The notes: generated from the sequence alone by a model not told the origin. 64,000 nucleotides of DNA from Atopsyche davidsoni (GCA_022113835.1 JAILWY010000009.1:1339501-1403500); one strand, 5' to 3'. Counted from the stretch's first letter, positions 33,250-47,600 are shown. Translations and numbers: made by a program.

Positions 33250-36200
33250 GCGAGTCGTGTTATATCACAGGTAGATTGATTTTCACGCAATCAAAAGAAA
33301 ATTTCACCGAATATGATTTTGAAATCAATTCACGGTTTTCTTTCGAGCGTCATTTAATTTATTCACAACTTTCTTTTGCCAACAGGTTTTCCATGAGTAG
33401 TTCTAAAATATGCTATTCTTTACATCATTGTATATAAAGTCTTCGGCTTAGTTTTAGATTGTAAAATTTATGGTCAGTTAATATGTGACGAACGGTGGTT
33501 TTTGAAGTTATATGACAATTTTTAAAATGATGTATTTTGATTTAGCATAAATTATATATATATATATTTGAGATAAGGTCTACTATTTACTGTAAATTAA
33601 TAATTATGTAAAGAATAGTTTCTTTTTAAATTTTAACGTGTTGTCAAAAGTTATAATTTATTATACGGACCCCAATGCAGCACTAAATTATGCATTTGTG
33701 ACATATCTGATTTTTAATTTTTTTCACGACGAAGGATCCTCATTAGGTCAATGGCAGTCGAAAGCATGTCCTCTGTGGCCTTGACAGAAAACTTTGAAAT
33801 TTTTTAATATAATAATTAGGAATTGTGATTTAGTCCACAACAACAAATAGTTAACAAACATTTTTTTAAGAAACCGATATTAGAACAACAAACATGAATG
33901 GCTAATTGTTTCGGAGATACATTTTTTCAATTCGGAGCGTTTTCGCAATTCAAGAGTTTCTGTCTGATGAAAGCTATTCATATTTGTAATATAAATTTGT
34001 AGTATTTTAAAATTAAATCTGTCTATCCCTGATAGATAGTTGTACGTTGGTTCTTTCAAACATGAAACATATTTCCTATTGCTATCTTAAAGTTGTTTTA
34101 CTCTCTCATGTGCTCGGGTATATTTTTTTAAAGTCTTAAAATTGTGAAAAATTTGCTACTATTGTCCTCTAAAAGAATTTACACACAGAGCTATCAGAAT
34201 CACTACGTTTTGTGAAAAGCAATGTATGGAAATGTACCTTTTAAATAGTTTTTAAATATAATATATAGTTAATACATAATGTTATCATACGAATTTAGGC
34301 GTAACACTTTAAAAATATAAAATGTAAGTTGAGATCTTTCAATTTTATGATCTTCAGTTAGTATTAAAAGGTTTTACTGTTGGAGTTAAAAAAATTCTCA
34401 TGTTTAACTATCAATTATTTTATTCAAATTAGGCTTTAAACTTTATTTTGATTTCTTAGAATTTGAAAAGGCTATTTTACTTAAAATGAGACTTCATTAT
34501 TAACATTAAAATAAACTTACAAAAAACCTATTTGGAAAAAAACATTATACGTATAGTTTTTATTCATATATGGGATATAATGATTACTTTCCAAGAATCA
34601 GAAATTGGAAAAGTATATAATTATAATCATATGTTCATATTCATGTCTAAACATCAATGTTATTTTTGTTAATGGTTACAATTATATTAAATATTATTAA
34701 TTTTATATTTAAGTAAGCAGTTATGGACTGAATACATAATACAGCCAAAAACTCCACAGTGCATAGATTGATTCTCTCTTTTTTAGATTTTAATATATGA
34801 ACATTGAACCTAAATAAACAATATTTATTTCAAAAGAAATATATAAAAGGACTTTAAGTGCTTTATTGATTGTACGGAATGCACGTCTCTAATGGTTATA
34901 TAAAAAAATAAATTATGAAAGTCAACGGAATCCATTGGTGATATGATGTCATCACTGATTTTCACGTGGCGTATAATTGTCGACCACGTGGATAACAATA
35001 GTACATGTTTTGCATAGAAAAGCTATCAATATGTAAAAATACTGTGTTATTTTATCAACTGGTCAGAAGTATTATAACATGAATTTAAGTATGATGTAAT
35101 CTGTGGGCGTAAGAGGAATCTTATTATATATCCGCTAGTTTGCGAAAGTGGGGAATCTCGAGAACTTGATTAATTTGAATAAAATAGTAGCATTTATTTA
35201 GTCAAAAAGAAATTTCACAAAACATCCTAAATGATGATGAATTCTACAAAAATCAGCGGTAAAAAGCTGGCTTATTTTGTTTCGCAAGTCGCTTGTTTTA
35301 AATTAACCTTCAAGGCTTCTTTAGAAATATTAAGAGAAATTATATGTTAGGATACTTTTAGTTTACTTTAGATACTTTGGTTTTAGGTTCTGGTGTAAAC
35401 TCATCCTTCGGTTATCAGAGCCAGAGGCTCTTACCGCTTGTGAATCGATTGCTTTAATATTGATTGATGATTAAAAACTGCGTATATATTAAAATTATTG
35501 GTATATGTTTATGCAGCGATCTGTTGTTGAAAAATGATCAGAATCCACTCTTAAGTTATCAGAAATAAAGAGAGATGTTTTCGAATAGTTTGTAACACAA
35601 TCTTAAAATGTATAAAATTGTACTTTAAAACAAGCGTTCAACATACACAATTAAGCATATCATTATTCTTACTGACAAAGACCAAGTTATGTGCCACACC
35701 AAAAGTGTGTAAAATCAGATAATAACTATGAAGCTACTTAGCACCAGGAAATCCTAATTATTAAATTAACTGAACTTCACTTAAGCCGTTGTAAATAATC
35801 TGTCATAAAAGAGAAACGTGAGCTTAATATGTAAATTAATATTAAAAAATACATAATTCAAACCAGACGACCCGCAGCTTGGCATGTAATATAAAAAAAG
35901 CTAGCATGTTTTCAATAAAACAAAAAAATGTCTTTTACACGTTTTTATAAAGTGATAAACAGATAAAATACACTTTTAAATAATTGAAAATTGTTTTTTT
36001 TTAATATCTACACACATTTTTTACATTCTGTTGTCCAAAATATAAAACTGAGAATTTTAGTATATATTTTTTAATTTAGTGTTTTTTCGTGATTATTCAT
36101 AAATTTAAAGATAAAAAAATGTCGTAATACTAAAATATATTGGCATATAATTTGCCTATGATTTTAATTTTTACTACGCCGGGGACATTAACGCACCTCA

Positions 36201-36460
36201 TATTATAAAAATGAGCCGTGAAGGATATAAATTTATGTCATCAAATGAATGATTTTAATTACCGTATTTTGATTGGAACATTGTTGAGTTTTTTTTAATT
36301 ATTTTTTTAAAATATGCTTGTTATTAGTAGCGTGGAGTACACACATTAAAAAAAATAGTGAATTTTCCATAGAAGCCTTATTAAAATGCTTTTTTAAATC
36401 ACGAAAAATTTGTATTTTTTACTCGCACATAAGCTTAAAAAATAACGAAAATAGTAATCA
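33250..36460. other. AT-rich intergenic stretch
   Basis: No gene seen. A (TA)n run lies near 33553-33567. Around 34935-34998 two CACGTGG words occur in a slightly richer block. Otherwise featureless. Confidence 0.35.
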
Positions 36461-36465
36461 ACGAA

Positions 36466-36545
36466 AATTATATTTCGACCCAAGTGGGTTCGAACCCGAA
36501 TCATATCGGCTTTCGCGACCCAGCGTTTTATCTAATTGAACCACT
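36466..36545 (-). repeat. tRNA-like sequence, minus strand
   Basis: On the minus strand: CACAGTGGTTCAATTAGATAAAACG, then TGGGTCGCGAAAGCC, then TCGGGTTCGAACCCACTTGGGTCG with a perfect B box and T stem (GGGTTCGAACCC). The acceptor stem pairs poorly and the variable part is long, so it is more likely a tRNA-derived SINE head than a functional tRNA. Confidence 0.4.
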
Positions 36546-37064
36546 GTGACTCTGTTACTGAGCTCAAACTTGAAACGTTATAATTTTATTCGGAACAGGT
36601 GTACCTAGTTGTTTTCTTAATAAATATTCGTGAGTTGCAATCATTGTTAATTTTTATAATATTACAAACGAAACCTTGTTAATTAAATCATAAAATTGAT
36701 TAAACTTTTTAAAAAGATATGACCATATTACTTCTTTGATTTTTAAGATATTTTCGGCTTTTTTGTTTGAAATTGCACGCCACTGGCGCACACGTTACTA
36801 CACAATGCGTACACAATGCTTCCTTACTTGAAGTTTTAAAGTTGAAGGACTGATCAAGGTTTATGTGATAATTTTTTTGAAGTTGGTATTCTCGTGTGTC
36901 GGCCGCCCGCAAGGCCAGCGCCTAGTTTTGAATATCTTCTTCACATATGAGATGTACCGGAGATGACAGTGCTCGAAGCGCGTTAATGACAAGTCTCTTG
37001 CTGAAAACTGTTGACATGAAAAATCATCACGTTCTGCGTTTACTATTTTGGTGATAGAAATCAT

Positions 37065-37430
37065 CCTCTTCTTTATCGAGTGCCTCTCCTCGGAGGAGGT
37101 TGGCGACCATTTCACTGGGCTAGTGTTCATAATTTTCTAAGGGGAAAATAGTGTAGTGGACCTCGGGTCTTTGTACACTGCAGTTTTATATTGGAAAGAA
37201 AAGCCTGCGTATTTATACTTCCCAATAGCATTTTTATATAATCTTTTTCTTACAAATCTCTGGGGTTTAGATCTATTACTCCTTCTGGAGAATGCTACAG
37301 TAACAATATTAGGAGCTCCCCCACCTCGACAAGGTACTTCCCGAGAACATTCCTCCACAATTATTACAAGTCTACTACTCCATTACCGATCCTCAGCACA
37401 CGCTCAGGGTACAGACGGGCAGCCATGCAC
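37065..37430 (-). repeat. LINE-tail-sharing repeat, copy 2 (longest)
   Basis: On the minus strand runs from GTACCCTGAGCGTGTGCTGAGG through GATCGGTAATGGAGTAG, ATTGTGGAGGAATG, GCTATTGGGAAGTATAAATACGC to GGTCGCCAACCTCCTCCGAGGAGAGG and an AAAGAAGAGGATG tail. Matches 49425-49755. A 73-codon minus frame (37358-37137) is open but decayed in the other copy, so coding is doubtful. Confidence 0.65.
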
Positions 37431-37454
37431 TAGAATGAATATGTTTTTGATAAA

Positions 37455-37624
37455 TCAATATTTTTGACAGAGAGTACTTGGTGGAATTCCATTTTAATAT
37501 TTTTGAGTAAAATACTTGAGTGATTTTCCACATGTTCCTTTTTATTTGTGCCCGGTTTCGCCAACCTTTCACGTTGGCATTATCAAACAGAACTCTGTTT
37601 GATAAGTATTTTACTCAAAAATAT
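37455..37624. mobile_element. Foldback element, copy B (loop inverted)
   Basis: Left block TTTTTGACAGAGAGTACTTG and left arm TAAAATACTTGAGTGATTTTCC match copies A and C, but the core (CCGGTTTCGCCAACCTTTCACG, ATTATCAAACAGA) is the reverse complement of theirs. ATCAAACAGA/TCTGTTTGAT is itself a near-perfect hairpin. Confidence 0.75.
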
Positions 37625-37939
37625 TCTGATAAAACACTTATCTAAATTTTATAAGGATTATTTATTGCGATTGTTCAAAGTCTAACCTGATTCGATGTTT
37701 ATTGGTTATTAAATATCTCCTAAGGTATTTGTAGGTTCAATAAAAATTTTAATTTTTTTAACCGTTTTCCTCTTTTTTAAATATTTATTCGGCGTGCTAA
37801 AAGGCGTTTTTCGTGATAATCAAACCGTTGAAATGATTTTACGGTTGCATTTGTTTCAAAAGACACCCGACAGTCAATAAAAAAAAAAAAACAAACTCGT
37901 TTTTCCACACAGCTGAAATTCGCGAAAAGCATTTCATTG

Positions 37940-38350
37940 AATTGCACCTGTCGGCCGCGGCGTCAGTGCAATGTGACACGTGATAAGATCGTTTTTACAC
38001 GCTTTGTCACATTTGACTCACGGCCGGAGCTGTTCCGACACTTCCCGAGAAGCCGAGGAGTCTCGCTCGAGATGTGCTCCGCCTGCTGATAGTCATCTCC
38101 GCGTCCCGGCCGTGTCGTCAGCCTCCGCCAAGAGTGCCACCAGCCGCACACCTGCGGTCGCCAAATTCCTGCCAGACCGGTCCCGGGGGTCAACGGTCAC
38201 GCATGTTCAATTTTCTCACATTTCGCCCGAATTTCATGATGTCAACTCGAAAACGACGGAGCGAGACGACGGGGCGGTAATATTAGATAATTGTATATGA
38301 AAAGAATGAGCGGTTGCGCAACGAGCGCGGTGCGTTTGTGTGATGCTCGA
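37940..38350. other. GC-rich island
   Basis: CTGTCGGCCGCGGCGTCAGTG through GACGGGGCGGTAATATTAG and GCGCAACGAGCGCGGTGCG. Overlapping short frames on both strands, none recognisable. Isolated between AT-rich flanks. Candidate regulatory block or promoter of an unseen transcript. Confidence 0.4.
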
Positions 38351-41340
38351 CAAGGATTTCTAGAGGTCGACATCTTGTTTTAAAGTGTAGAATTACGGTT
38401 GGCTTGCTGAAATGGAAGGCGTTTTAAAAGAGGCCATATAACAATGGCAGAAATTATTATAATTATTTTTAACAATAAAACTGTCCCTGAAATTTATAAA
38501 ACGTCCATCTCGTGTTTGACACTTAATCGGACTTATGAAATAATCCAATACTTATCAGCAAGAGTTATCAGGAATAAATGGAGAGAACCCGATTGCAAAA
38601 CTGATCATTTGTATTTATTTATACATAAATTATTGAACCATAACTGTTTTAGAAAAAATAATTTTTACATACAAATTGTATGTTATCTAATGACAATAAT
38701 ATTTTTCATCTTCCTAATGTATTTTTATAATTTATACTAAAATGACTAAAATTTCTATTCAAAACTAGCCATCGGCTCAATACATGTAATTTACTTTTAT
38801 TACGATGTTTAATTTTAATTAAGTATTTAAATACTCACTATCGGTGTAAAATACGACCGAATGTTCTTAGCAAAGCTGAAAACTATAATTTAAATATTAT
38901 AACTACAGTGTCGTCTCTACTATTTCTCGTCCTATTTAAAGCAGGATTCTAAATTATGGAAATATGCAAATGCGGCTGTACGGACCACAACTCAGGGGCT
39001 ATATTCTTATTCGAATAGAATGCTGCAAATCTGCAAATCTGTTAGAATTATTGATTTTTGGAAAAACCATATAACGGTGGACGGAAGAGCCGATAAAACC
39101 TTCAGAGCGCTTCTCAATACGTGTCCTTCTCATGGCTTAAAGTCTGCAGGTTATACTTTGATTCCAACTTATCAGGTTTTTAATATTAAAGTTGACACTG
39201 TCATTAATAATTTAAATAATTATAATTATATAAAAATTGCCTCCTATTTAAACTGGTATTATTTATTTCTACGTTACAAGGCAAAAAAACACGAATACAT
39301 TGTCTACTCGATGATCGTACCTTGTATATTTTAAAATTTTGTCATGTAAGGCTGTATACTTAAAATTGCTAATTTTTAATTTTTTAATTGTTAATGAGTT
39401 GAATGTATTTATATTATTAAAAAAATATACACACAATTCACATTATTAAACACGCCTAGGTTTTTAAGAATTTTTATGTTAATTTATTATGTGTATTACA
39501 TATAAATTATAAATATTATAATATTCTAAGTGTACTGTAAATTTACAACATGGGTTTTTTCCAATAACTAAATATTTTTATAAACTACCTATTAATCAAT
39601 TTTTATAAAGCGCAATCCCAAATGCTCTAAAATTTCATAAATTTTACGAATATCAGGAAACTTAAATTTCAATTTAAAAAAAAATTCCATTGATAAAACG
39701 TACATTTTTTCATATTTGGCCGTTAACCTTAAACTTGTAATTTGGTTTCATAACTTTGATTATGAAATTTATAATGACGTAAATATATATAATATAAGCA
39801 GATGATTTTATTTTTAGTTATAAACTATTCATATTTTTTTTGTTAAAATACTATATATATATAACTAATATAATATATATATACTAAATATATATTTCAA
39901 AAAGTAAGATTTATTCTTGTACTTAGTACATTGTTTAATTTAATTTTAACTCTTATCCATAAACCTTCAAAACGTCTGCATTCATAAACTGTTAATTACA
40001 ATGTCAAATACATAAAAGCAATTTTATTGACTTAAGAAATTCTCGCATATTTCTCGTTTATCGCATTTATGTATATTTTGAAGAAAATTCACTGACTAGT
40101 AGACTATGAGAAAAAGAATGATCTGCTTAAACATGCAAATGTGATTTTAGTTTCGTCATTAGTTTGTATGCGCAGTAGATATTTTTGCTTATAGAAGTTT
40201 CAAGTTGTCTTTCTATCTATATTTTTAAAAATTTCCTCTTCAAACCCGTTTTAGATCCTATTTTTTGAAATATCAGAATCAATTTTATAGTATACTCTTA
40301 TGTATTTCAACCTTATTCAACAATAAATTTACTTAGCAACCTTTACTAACATATTAGTAAGCAACGCATTTCTTGTTGGCGGTGATTTCTATCCGAAGCA
40401 AAGCTTTCTTGCGTATACGATATTATGTTAATAAATATGAATATTAAAGCTCATGGAATCTCCCCGAATATGATGCCATTGATAAATACATTAAATTCAT
40501 ATAATTGATTACCACAAATTAAACATTAGGTAACAAATAAATTATGTCACATTGATGTTTCATTTGACACACTTTTATTGAATCGTTACCATTATTTTCA
40601 ACTTGACAAAATTGAGTTCAAAGACCTGAAACCATAAATCGATGTTTGATGAATTGAAGTCTACATCCGCGTGGATTTTGGATAATATTACTAATTTATG
40701 ACCAAGCATAAATGAACATATAAGAAGTGTCAGGTATATTCTTTGCTTTGTTTTTCTTTGTTAAAGAACGGAGGCTCTTCGGGCACAGTGCCTGCCTGCG
40801 GTCACTGTCAGTACACACGGGCATCTCACGATGTGTGAAGATGTACTCAAAAGACGTATTGACAGACGAGAATTTAGTAGTAAGAAGGATTTACGATTTA
40901 GCAAGCTTTTGTGGTCGAAATTATTTTGAAATATGATAATAACAACAAATATGCTTATTTTATTTTCGTGTTTAAAGGATGATTTTAGGCATAGTAATAA
41001 AATGTGAATAGTTACTGAATCACACTGTGGCTTTTTTTTTCCCAAGAAACCATTTTTCCAAGAAAACGCCGGAGTAAATAAATATGCAATGTATTATTTA
41101 ACATTTTTAATGGTATTCTTGTGTAATTGTCTAAATGAGACGAATCGGCGCGACACAAACGTTCTTGAAAAATAAATGTGAAAAATATTTAATAGATTGC
41201 TGCAGATGATTTAAAATATTGAATATTTATGGTATATATGATTGATACAATGTTGTGCAAATTTTTTAAATATGCAACGATTACAAAAATTCAAGCTCTG
41301 AAAAACTGAAAGGTTAAACACCCCGCTCTTTACAAACCAT
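38351..41340. other. AT-rich intergenic stretch
   Basis: Open frames of about 100 codons at 38444-38740 and 39020-39334 are rich in Asn/Ile/Tyr/Lys, as expected from AT-rich DNA, and show no domains. (TA)n-like runs at 39850-39895. No gene supported. Confidence 0.4.
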
Positions 41341-41348
41341 GGAGCGTA

Positions 41349-42600
41349 ACGAGGGCGGTCCGATAAGTACTTAGCCTCACCACCCGATGATGTTTGTATC
41401 GCAAGAGAGATTTACTGTCGTGTAGTACATTCTCGTGGACGGCTACTGTCAAAATTTCAGCCGAATCGGACTCGTAATTTTGTTTTGACCGTGTGTGGAA
41501 GCGGACGTGTACGCGTATTTTAGAAAAATGGAAAAAGAGCAATATCAGTCGGTGATTCGATTCTTGTTTTTGGAAGGAAAATCGCGCAGAGAAATCAAAG
41601 AGCGCTTGGATGCTGTGTACGGTGACTCTTCTCCTTCGATGGCAACCGCCAAAAATTGGTTTAACGAGTTTCAACGTGGTCGCACATCGGTTTTTGATGA
41701 GTCACGCCCAGGTGCCCCGAAAATGGCCACCACGGAGGATAACGTGACAAAAATCCACGATCTCGTATTGACAGACCGGTGCGCGAAACGAAGGTGCGCG
41801 AGATAGCTGAAACAGTAGGCATCTCAAAAGACCGCGTGGGTCATATCCTGCATGAAATTTTGGGCATGAGAAAGCTGTCGGCGCGATAGGTGCCGCATTT
41901 TCTCACTCCGGACAACAAGCGCAACCGTGAGACCACTTCGGAGCAGTCTTTGACGCTGTTTAAGCGCAATCTGAAGATGTTTCTGCGTCGTTTCGTGACC
42001 GTCGACAAAACATGGATCCACTGGTACACACCAAAGACCAAAGAACAGTCGAAACAGTGGACTTCACCCGGCAAACGTGCTCCGAAGAAGGCGAAGACTG
42101 CCAGACTGAAGACTGAAAGGTGATGGCCACCGTTATCTGGGATTCACAAGGAGTTATCTACATTGACTACCTGGAGAAGGGCAAAACGGTCACAAGGATC
42201 TACTATGCCGAATTATTGGGCCGATTCGACGCCGAATTGCAGAAACAACGCCCCCATTTTGCGAAAAAAAAAGCGCTCTTCCACCACGAAAACGCACCGG
42301 CTCACACCTCCGCCGTCGCCACGGCCAAATTGGTCGAATTGCACTACGAACTGCTCCCCCATCTAACGTATTCTCCAGATTTGGCCCCGTGCGATTTTTT
42401 TGTTGTTTCCACACTTGAAAATGTCACTCGCCGGGCAGAAATTTAAGTCGAATGAGGAGGTCATCGCCGCAAATGAGGCTTACTTTGCAGACCTCAAGAA
42501 AACGTATTTTTCAGACGGGTTAAAGAAGTTGGGTCAAGTGTATCGAGCTAAAAAGAGACTATTTTGAGAAATACATCGCCACTTTTCCAAAAATTTCCAC
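41349..42600 (+). pseudogene. mariner transposon, 3'-truncated and inactive
   Basis: After a TA (41347-41348) the element begins ACGAGGGCGGTCCGATAAG, a typical mariner terminal repeat; no matching inverted repeat is seen after the coding region. The transposase remnant starts at ATG 41528 (MEKEQYQSVIRFLFLEGKS) with helix-turn-helix DNA-binding segments, then RKLSAR followed by a stop at 41887-41889, FVTVDKTWIHWYTP (first catalytic Asp), HHENAPAH where the second catalytic Asp position is Glu (42288-42290), and SPDLAPCDFF (third). Frameshifts occur near 41780, 42110, 42400 and 42540. Resembles the mellifera/mori-type mariners. It cannot make active transposase. Confidence 0.9.
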
Positions 42601-44215
42601 CCGTATGTTAAACAGGTCAACAATTTTTTTTTCAAAGTCACTGTTTCTGGTTTGTTATTCAATGTGTCTTTGCCTGGCATGAAGCTCGCAGCAGAGTTTA
42701 ACGCCCTTTTATTGAAAATATAAATTCTCACTTAGCATTAATCACAGAACGAAGGTTCTCGCAGCAGCGACAGGTGCCATTCAGCCGTGCGTGTATTTTT
42801 GCTCCTAGATGATTGTGTTTGAGTTGATCTTTTGTTTACTTTCTCAATACGCCGGAGCGTCTTTCATCGCGGGTCCCGCTCATGGCCGCCCGGTCTCTGC
42901 GCAAACCGCACTCGCAATACATATTTATTCAAAATTCTCAATTAGGCATTAGAATATCACCAAGCATTGCGTAATCACACAAAAATAAAAATAAATTATA
43001 CAATTACAAGATATAAAAACTTCACGTTCTAATAACTTGCGCTCTTTTATTTTTAACCTCCAAATTAACTAGGAAAAATAAAATTGTCACTTCACCCAAC
43101 TTAACCTAACCGATATGTACGTACCCATGACATTTAGCATTACAACTATGAATCCTGTAGCTTGTCTTTATTATATGTTAAAGTAAACAACTACGAGTAC
43201 AGGCGTGGAAAGAGAGTGATGAGGGAAGACTGTAGAGGAAAAAACCTCCCTTAACTTGGGAGCTTTTTATCCACTTTCCACCTCTCAGGCATGTCATACA
43301 CTTACTTAATCTAATGTAACTAATCTGTATTTTAAAAATATATAAATATATAATAAAAAATGAAAAACGCTTGTTTAAACCTGAAAAGTATACATTTATA
43401 ATTAATACCGTTACGCTAGTGGCTCGTGGTTTGCTGGTTGGCGTAGTTGTATGGTTATGGTCTCGGGTTAGAATCCGGGTCAAGTCAGTTTTTTAAACTC
43501 TATTGAAATTATAAATCTACAAGACCTTATGCTTGTTTCCTGTAATTTTCTTCTTACACTTATCAACTGTTTCAGGTTTTCGCCTGAAAGCATTAGCTTT
43601 CATAGTAGGGTGGTTAGGTAAAATACACCCATTGTAATCTATGCTGTTTCTATTATTTTTTATTAAAACCAGAAATATTTTATATTATTATTATTAGTGT
43701 TTTTATCTCTTGGGATAATTTAAAGTACTAATAATTTTAAAAAAGTCAATTTTCAATCAATATTTCGTTAGAACTATAACTTTTTATTCACGATTGAATA
43801 AACACACAAATCATTCAAAGTCCTTGTTGGTTTTTTAACGCTGATTTTAACAGTTATTTATGATTTTTTTCGTTGCTTTAATTTGTATAAGTGAGAAGAA
43901 ATAATATATAAATTAATATGACGACTGGTTCGTATAACGAATTAATGATACAGGTGTAAAATATAAATTGCATAATAAGAAATTAGATTCAAGTCTGCGT
44001 TTTACATTTTTCTACAATGCGATTATGATGATTGGAAATGTCATGTAAAATATATTAATTAAGTAAACATGTGAACGAACTTGTCTGATGAAATAGAATC
44101 TGTGTCAAGGGCCCGCGCTCGTCCAATGAACAAAAGCATTCTCACTCGCCTTCGATGATTTGTTTGTATCAAGCGTTGGACATTACTTCACTGGCTTAGC
44201 CTTTTTGCATACTAA
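42601..44215. other. Intergenic
   Basis: A GC-moderate patch at 42740-42920 (GGAGCGTCTTTCATCGCGG, GCTCATGGCCGCCCGG) has no frame of note. The rest is AT-rich apart from the tRNA-like piece at 43425-43488. Confidence 0.3.
43425..43488 (+). repeat. tRNA-derived fragment
   Basis: GGTTGGCGTAGTTGTATGG fits an A box, and CTCGGGTTAGAATCCGGG fits a B box with one change. Close spacing and lack of an anticodon arm point to a SINE head remnant. It ends GTCAAGTCAG like other tRNA-derived pieces here. Confidence 0.4.
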
Positions 44216-44680
44216 CTGTGTTCACTCGCATGCACTCGTGTTCACTTGCATGGACTCGTCATTACTCGTACGTTCACTTGCAATAGTCGTCATACTCACC
44301 TGAACTCGCACTTTCTCGTGTTCACTTGGGCGTATTCGTCTCAGTTGGCACGTTTTTGTGTTCACTTGCAAGTACTCGTCATTACTTGCACATTCTTGTG
44401 TACACTTGCTAGTACTCCCTATAACATGCATGTTGTCATGGTAACTTGCACGTCTTCGTTTAAGCTCGCACATTCTATTTACTTGCGTCTATATTTGCAT
44501 TTACTAGAGTGCACTCACAGGTAATCGTATCCAGTTGCACATATTAGAGTCCAATTGAATGTAATCGTGTTCAATTACATGTGTTCATGCTAACTTCCGT
44601 GTACTTGTATCCAATTTAATATTCACTAGCATGTACTTGTGCTTACGTGAATATATTTTTGTTCACTTGCATTCCCATTT
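44216..44680. repeat. Decayed minisatellite, unit about 17 bp
   Basis: Roughly 25 imperfect copies of a unit close to TCGTGTTCACTTGCACG, best preserved at 44220-44400 and fading toward 44680 (TTTGTTCACTTGCATTCCC at the end). Open frames on both strands across it arise from the repeat. Confidence 0.75.
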
Positions 44681-47600
44681 GTGTAGGTCCTAGCACCCTG
44701 TCCTCAGCATTTGCTCACTTATTATCAGGTGTAAATAATTCTGTAAGGTTCTATATGCACAATGTTGGGAAATTATTGCATTCTTGCATAGATAATGGAT
44801 TTGAGTGTTTACACATTAAAATTACACCTGAAAAAACAAGTACTAAGTAATATGGCCAATTTTTATTCGATATGAATAAATGCAGTGAGGGTGAGATAAA
44901 ATTTAATTTTATTGTATATACACGCTCTAAATGACCCAGTAAGCTAATTTTATAAGAAAACCAACGAGGTTTATCACCATTGCTTCTCTTGATGTTGTCT
45001 TATTTGGTATGACGGCACCACCAAGTTCATGTTTGTTTTAATTCCGTATAATATGCTTTATGGAATGCAAAGCTTTATAGGATAAATGAATTGCATGAAA
45101 ATATTGATTATGATTCAGCATTATTTTGATTTAAAATAGAGGTGAAGACAGAATTTTATAATGGGTATTATTATATTTTCTACAATCATACATATGAATT
45201 CACCACTGCTTTAGTATCTAAAGAGCATACATATTAAAATGAAAATGTTTTGTTAAAAATATATAATTTATTGAATTTTACAAATAAATCCGTTTTGCAT
45301 AATAGAATGATGTTTTCTATTATACAGTTAGTATGAATAAAATAAATTCACTTGATCTAAGCAATGTGTCATACATTTGAGAAACAAAGAGTGTCGCTAC
45401 CATTAAATGAAATTATTTGAAAAAAAAATTATCACCTCAAATTATTATAAGTTATTTTATTACAATCCAACACTTTTTGTGTTATTCTCCATGAATTTTT
45501 TTCTCCCAAAATGAGCTGTATGCTTCTAGGGTTACAGTAATTTGTTATTTAATACTTATTTATTTTAACTATACGAGCTTTGGACATAAGAAAATAAATA
45601 ATTCGATGAAATTAGTAAACTTTAAAATTTAGGTTAGGTTTGCATATTTGCGCAGTCGGAAAGAATATTATTCCGTGTCTTGAAAGTAGTTTTTGCAAAT
45701 GGAGCCAGAATGTCTATTAATAAGCCTCTGAATTAATTTAATGTTTAATAAATTCGACTTTGCGCATCTGCCGCTTTAGGAAAATTTACATTAATATGTC
45801 AGACAACGTAGCCTCTCGTTTTGAAAAATATTCAGTGGGCAGTGTGGCCGATATGACGACCCCTCGAAGGTCACATTTCTCTGAGTTTTAACTAAAAGGA
45901 ATGCGGACCTGTGGACATAAAGCAAAGTGGAAAACAAATTATTTTAAAATATATATATATAGATAAACGAAATTTAACTAAAAAACGCAAGAGCTAAATA
46001 TAGTAAAATAAATGGTTGGATAATTTATGCGTTATTTATTTTGCGTTCGTCAAGGAGTGCGAAAAAACACATTGGATATAAAAAAAAGTATTTATTTATG
46101 TTATATATTCAAAAGTACTGTTATGTCACAGCAGCTGTGAATGGCTTAGCGGCAATTTGATAAAATTTCTATCAATACAAAGATATTTAAATTTATTATT
46201 TATAAATTTAAGTATTGAAATAATGTTTGGTAGATTTTTTTGATTTTTTCCGAATCTGTAATAAAATAATTAATTTTGACATTTATTGTTTAAATATTAG
46301 ATAATAAGCAACACAAGAAATTTTATTATCTAAAACTACAATAATTGCTTATTTTAGTTATAAATATCCTTTCTGAGTTTTCAATAGTCGGTCGATTTTG
46401 AGTTTATACTTATTTTGTGTATAGCCTAAATTATTTTCATTTAAAACGCGTTTGTCACCTACCTGTCTGATATATCAAAACAATATCCGTCGTAAAACTC
46501 ACGTCCATTAGATTTTAAATTACCAATTTAAACATACAGATCGTTTTGCGACACGTCGTGAACTATTCTGTGTTTTCGCCCATTCAAGTCGCAGGGTTTG
46601 TCATCACGTAGAAATGAAGATCCACAAGACACTAGCAAGTTCAAGGTGGATATATTTGGGCACATCACACTGAATGGACAATTTACATAATGTATTTGCA
46701 TTATGTGTTAGGATTTATGAAATGTGATGTTCGTACGCAAAAAGCTCGGACGCGGATCTCTCCCAAGGTTACAGGTTTTGTATCTTTAGATATGAACAGC
46801 GACTATAGACACAACCAAAGTAACGCTTTAAGACGTTTTGTTTTTATTTAACAGTGCTTTTTGATATGTTACATCACAATTTTATGGCGTCTCATATAAA
46901 GATTTATTTTTACACGTAGAAAAAAAACGATGCCGAGGTTGACAGTACAAAATGCTGGCGCAGTGATAAAATTTGCATTGGGCTTCAATCGTTTTAAGAA
47001 AATATAACGAATGCTGTTTATTGGCGTTGTAAGCGATCAAATAAATATTTATTTCTTACTTTTTGTGATAATTTTTTTTTTTGGTTTATTTCATATTTTA
47101 AAATCTCACCCGAAACAAATTTTTACACGAAACGCTAATTGAAATGATTTTATTGATTTTAGGAAAATACGTTTAAATTAATTTAGAGATATAAAAAAAT
47201 ATTTTGTATGGGTATTTGATGCGAGTCTTTTAAATACTTATTAATCACTTTAGTTATAAAATAAATGAAAATATTACCAAAATATCTACAGATACAAAAA
47301 AGCTTGTGTCAATATCCTAATTTTGGATTTTATTATATTACTACTTTATGTTTATTTTGAGTTGAACTGCTGCTAAGGATCAGTATTAGCTATTAACACC
47401 AGGTGTTTCCTTTGAATTTTCACCTGCGCTATGTTTATTACGAACATAAATCAATTTAATTGAACGTGAATGACTGACTATATTAATAACATAGGAAAAA
47501 TCTAAATTTACTAATGTTTTCTAGTCTTCTTTGGTGGTAGTGTCAAGTAATCTGAAAAATAACATACAATTTTTTTTATTATTAAAATCATATTTTTTCT

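Noticed and set aside
38444..39334. Two AT-rich ORFs of about 100 codons
   Set aside because: Composition is what AT-rich DNA gives by chance, with no domain, splice context or conservation evidence.
44246..44524. 92-codon ORF and its minus-strand counterpart
   Set aside because: They lie wholly within the minisatellite and mirror its unit.
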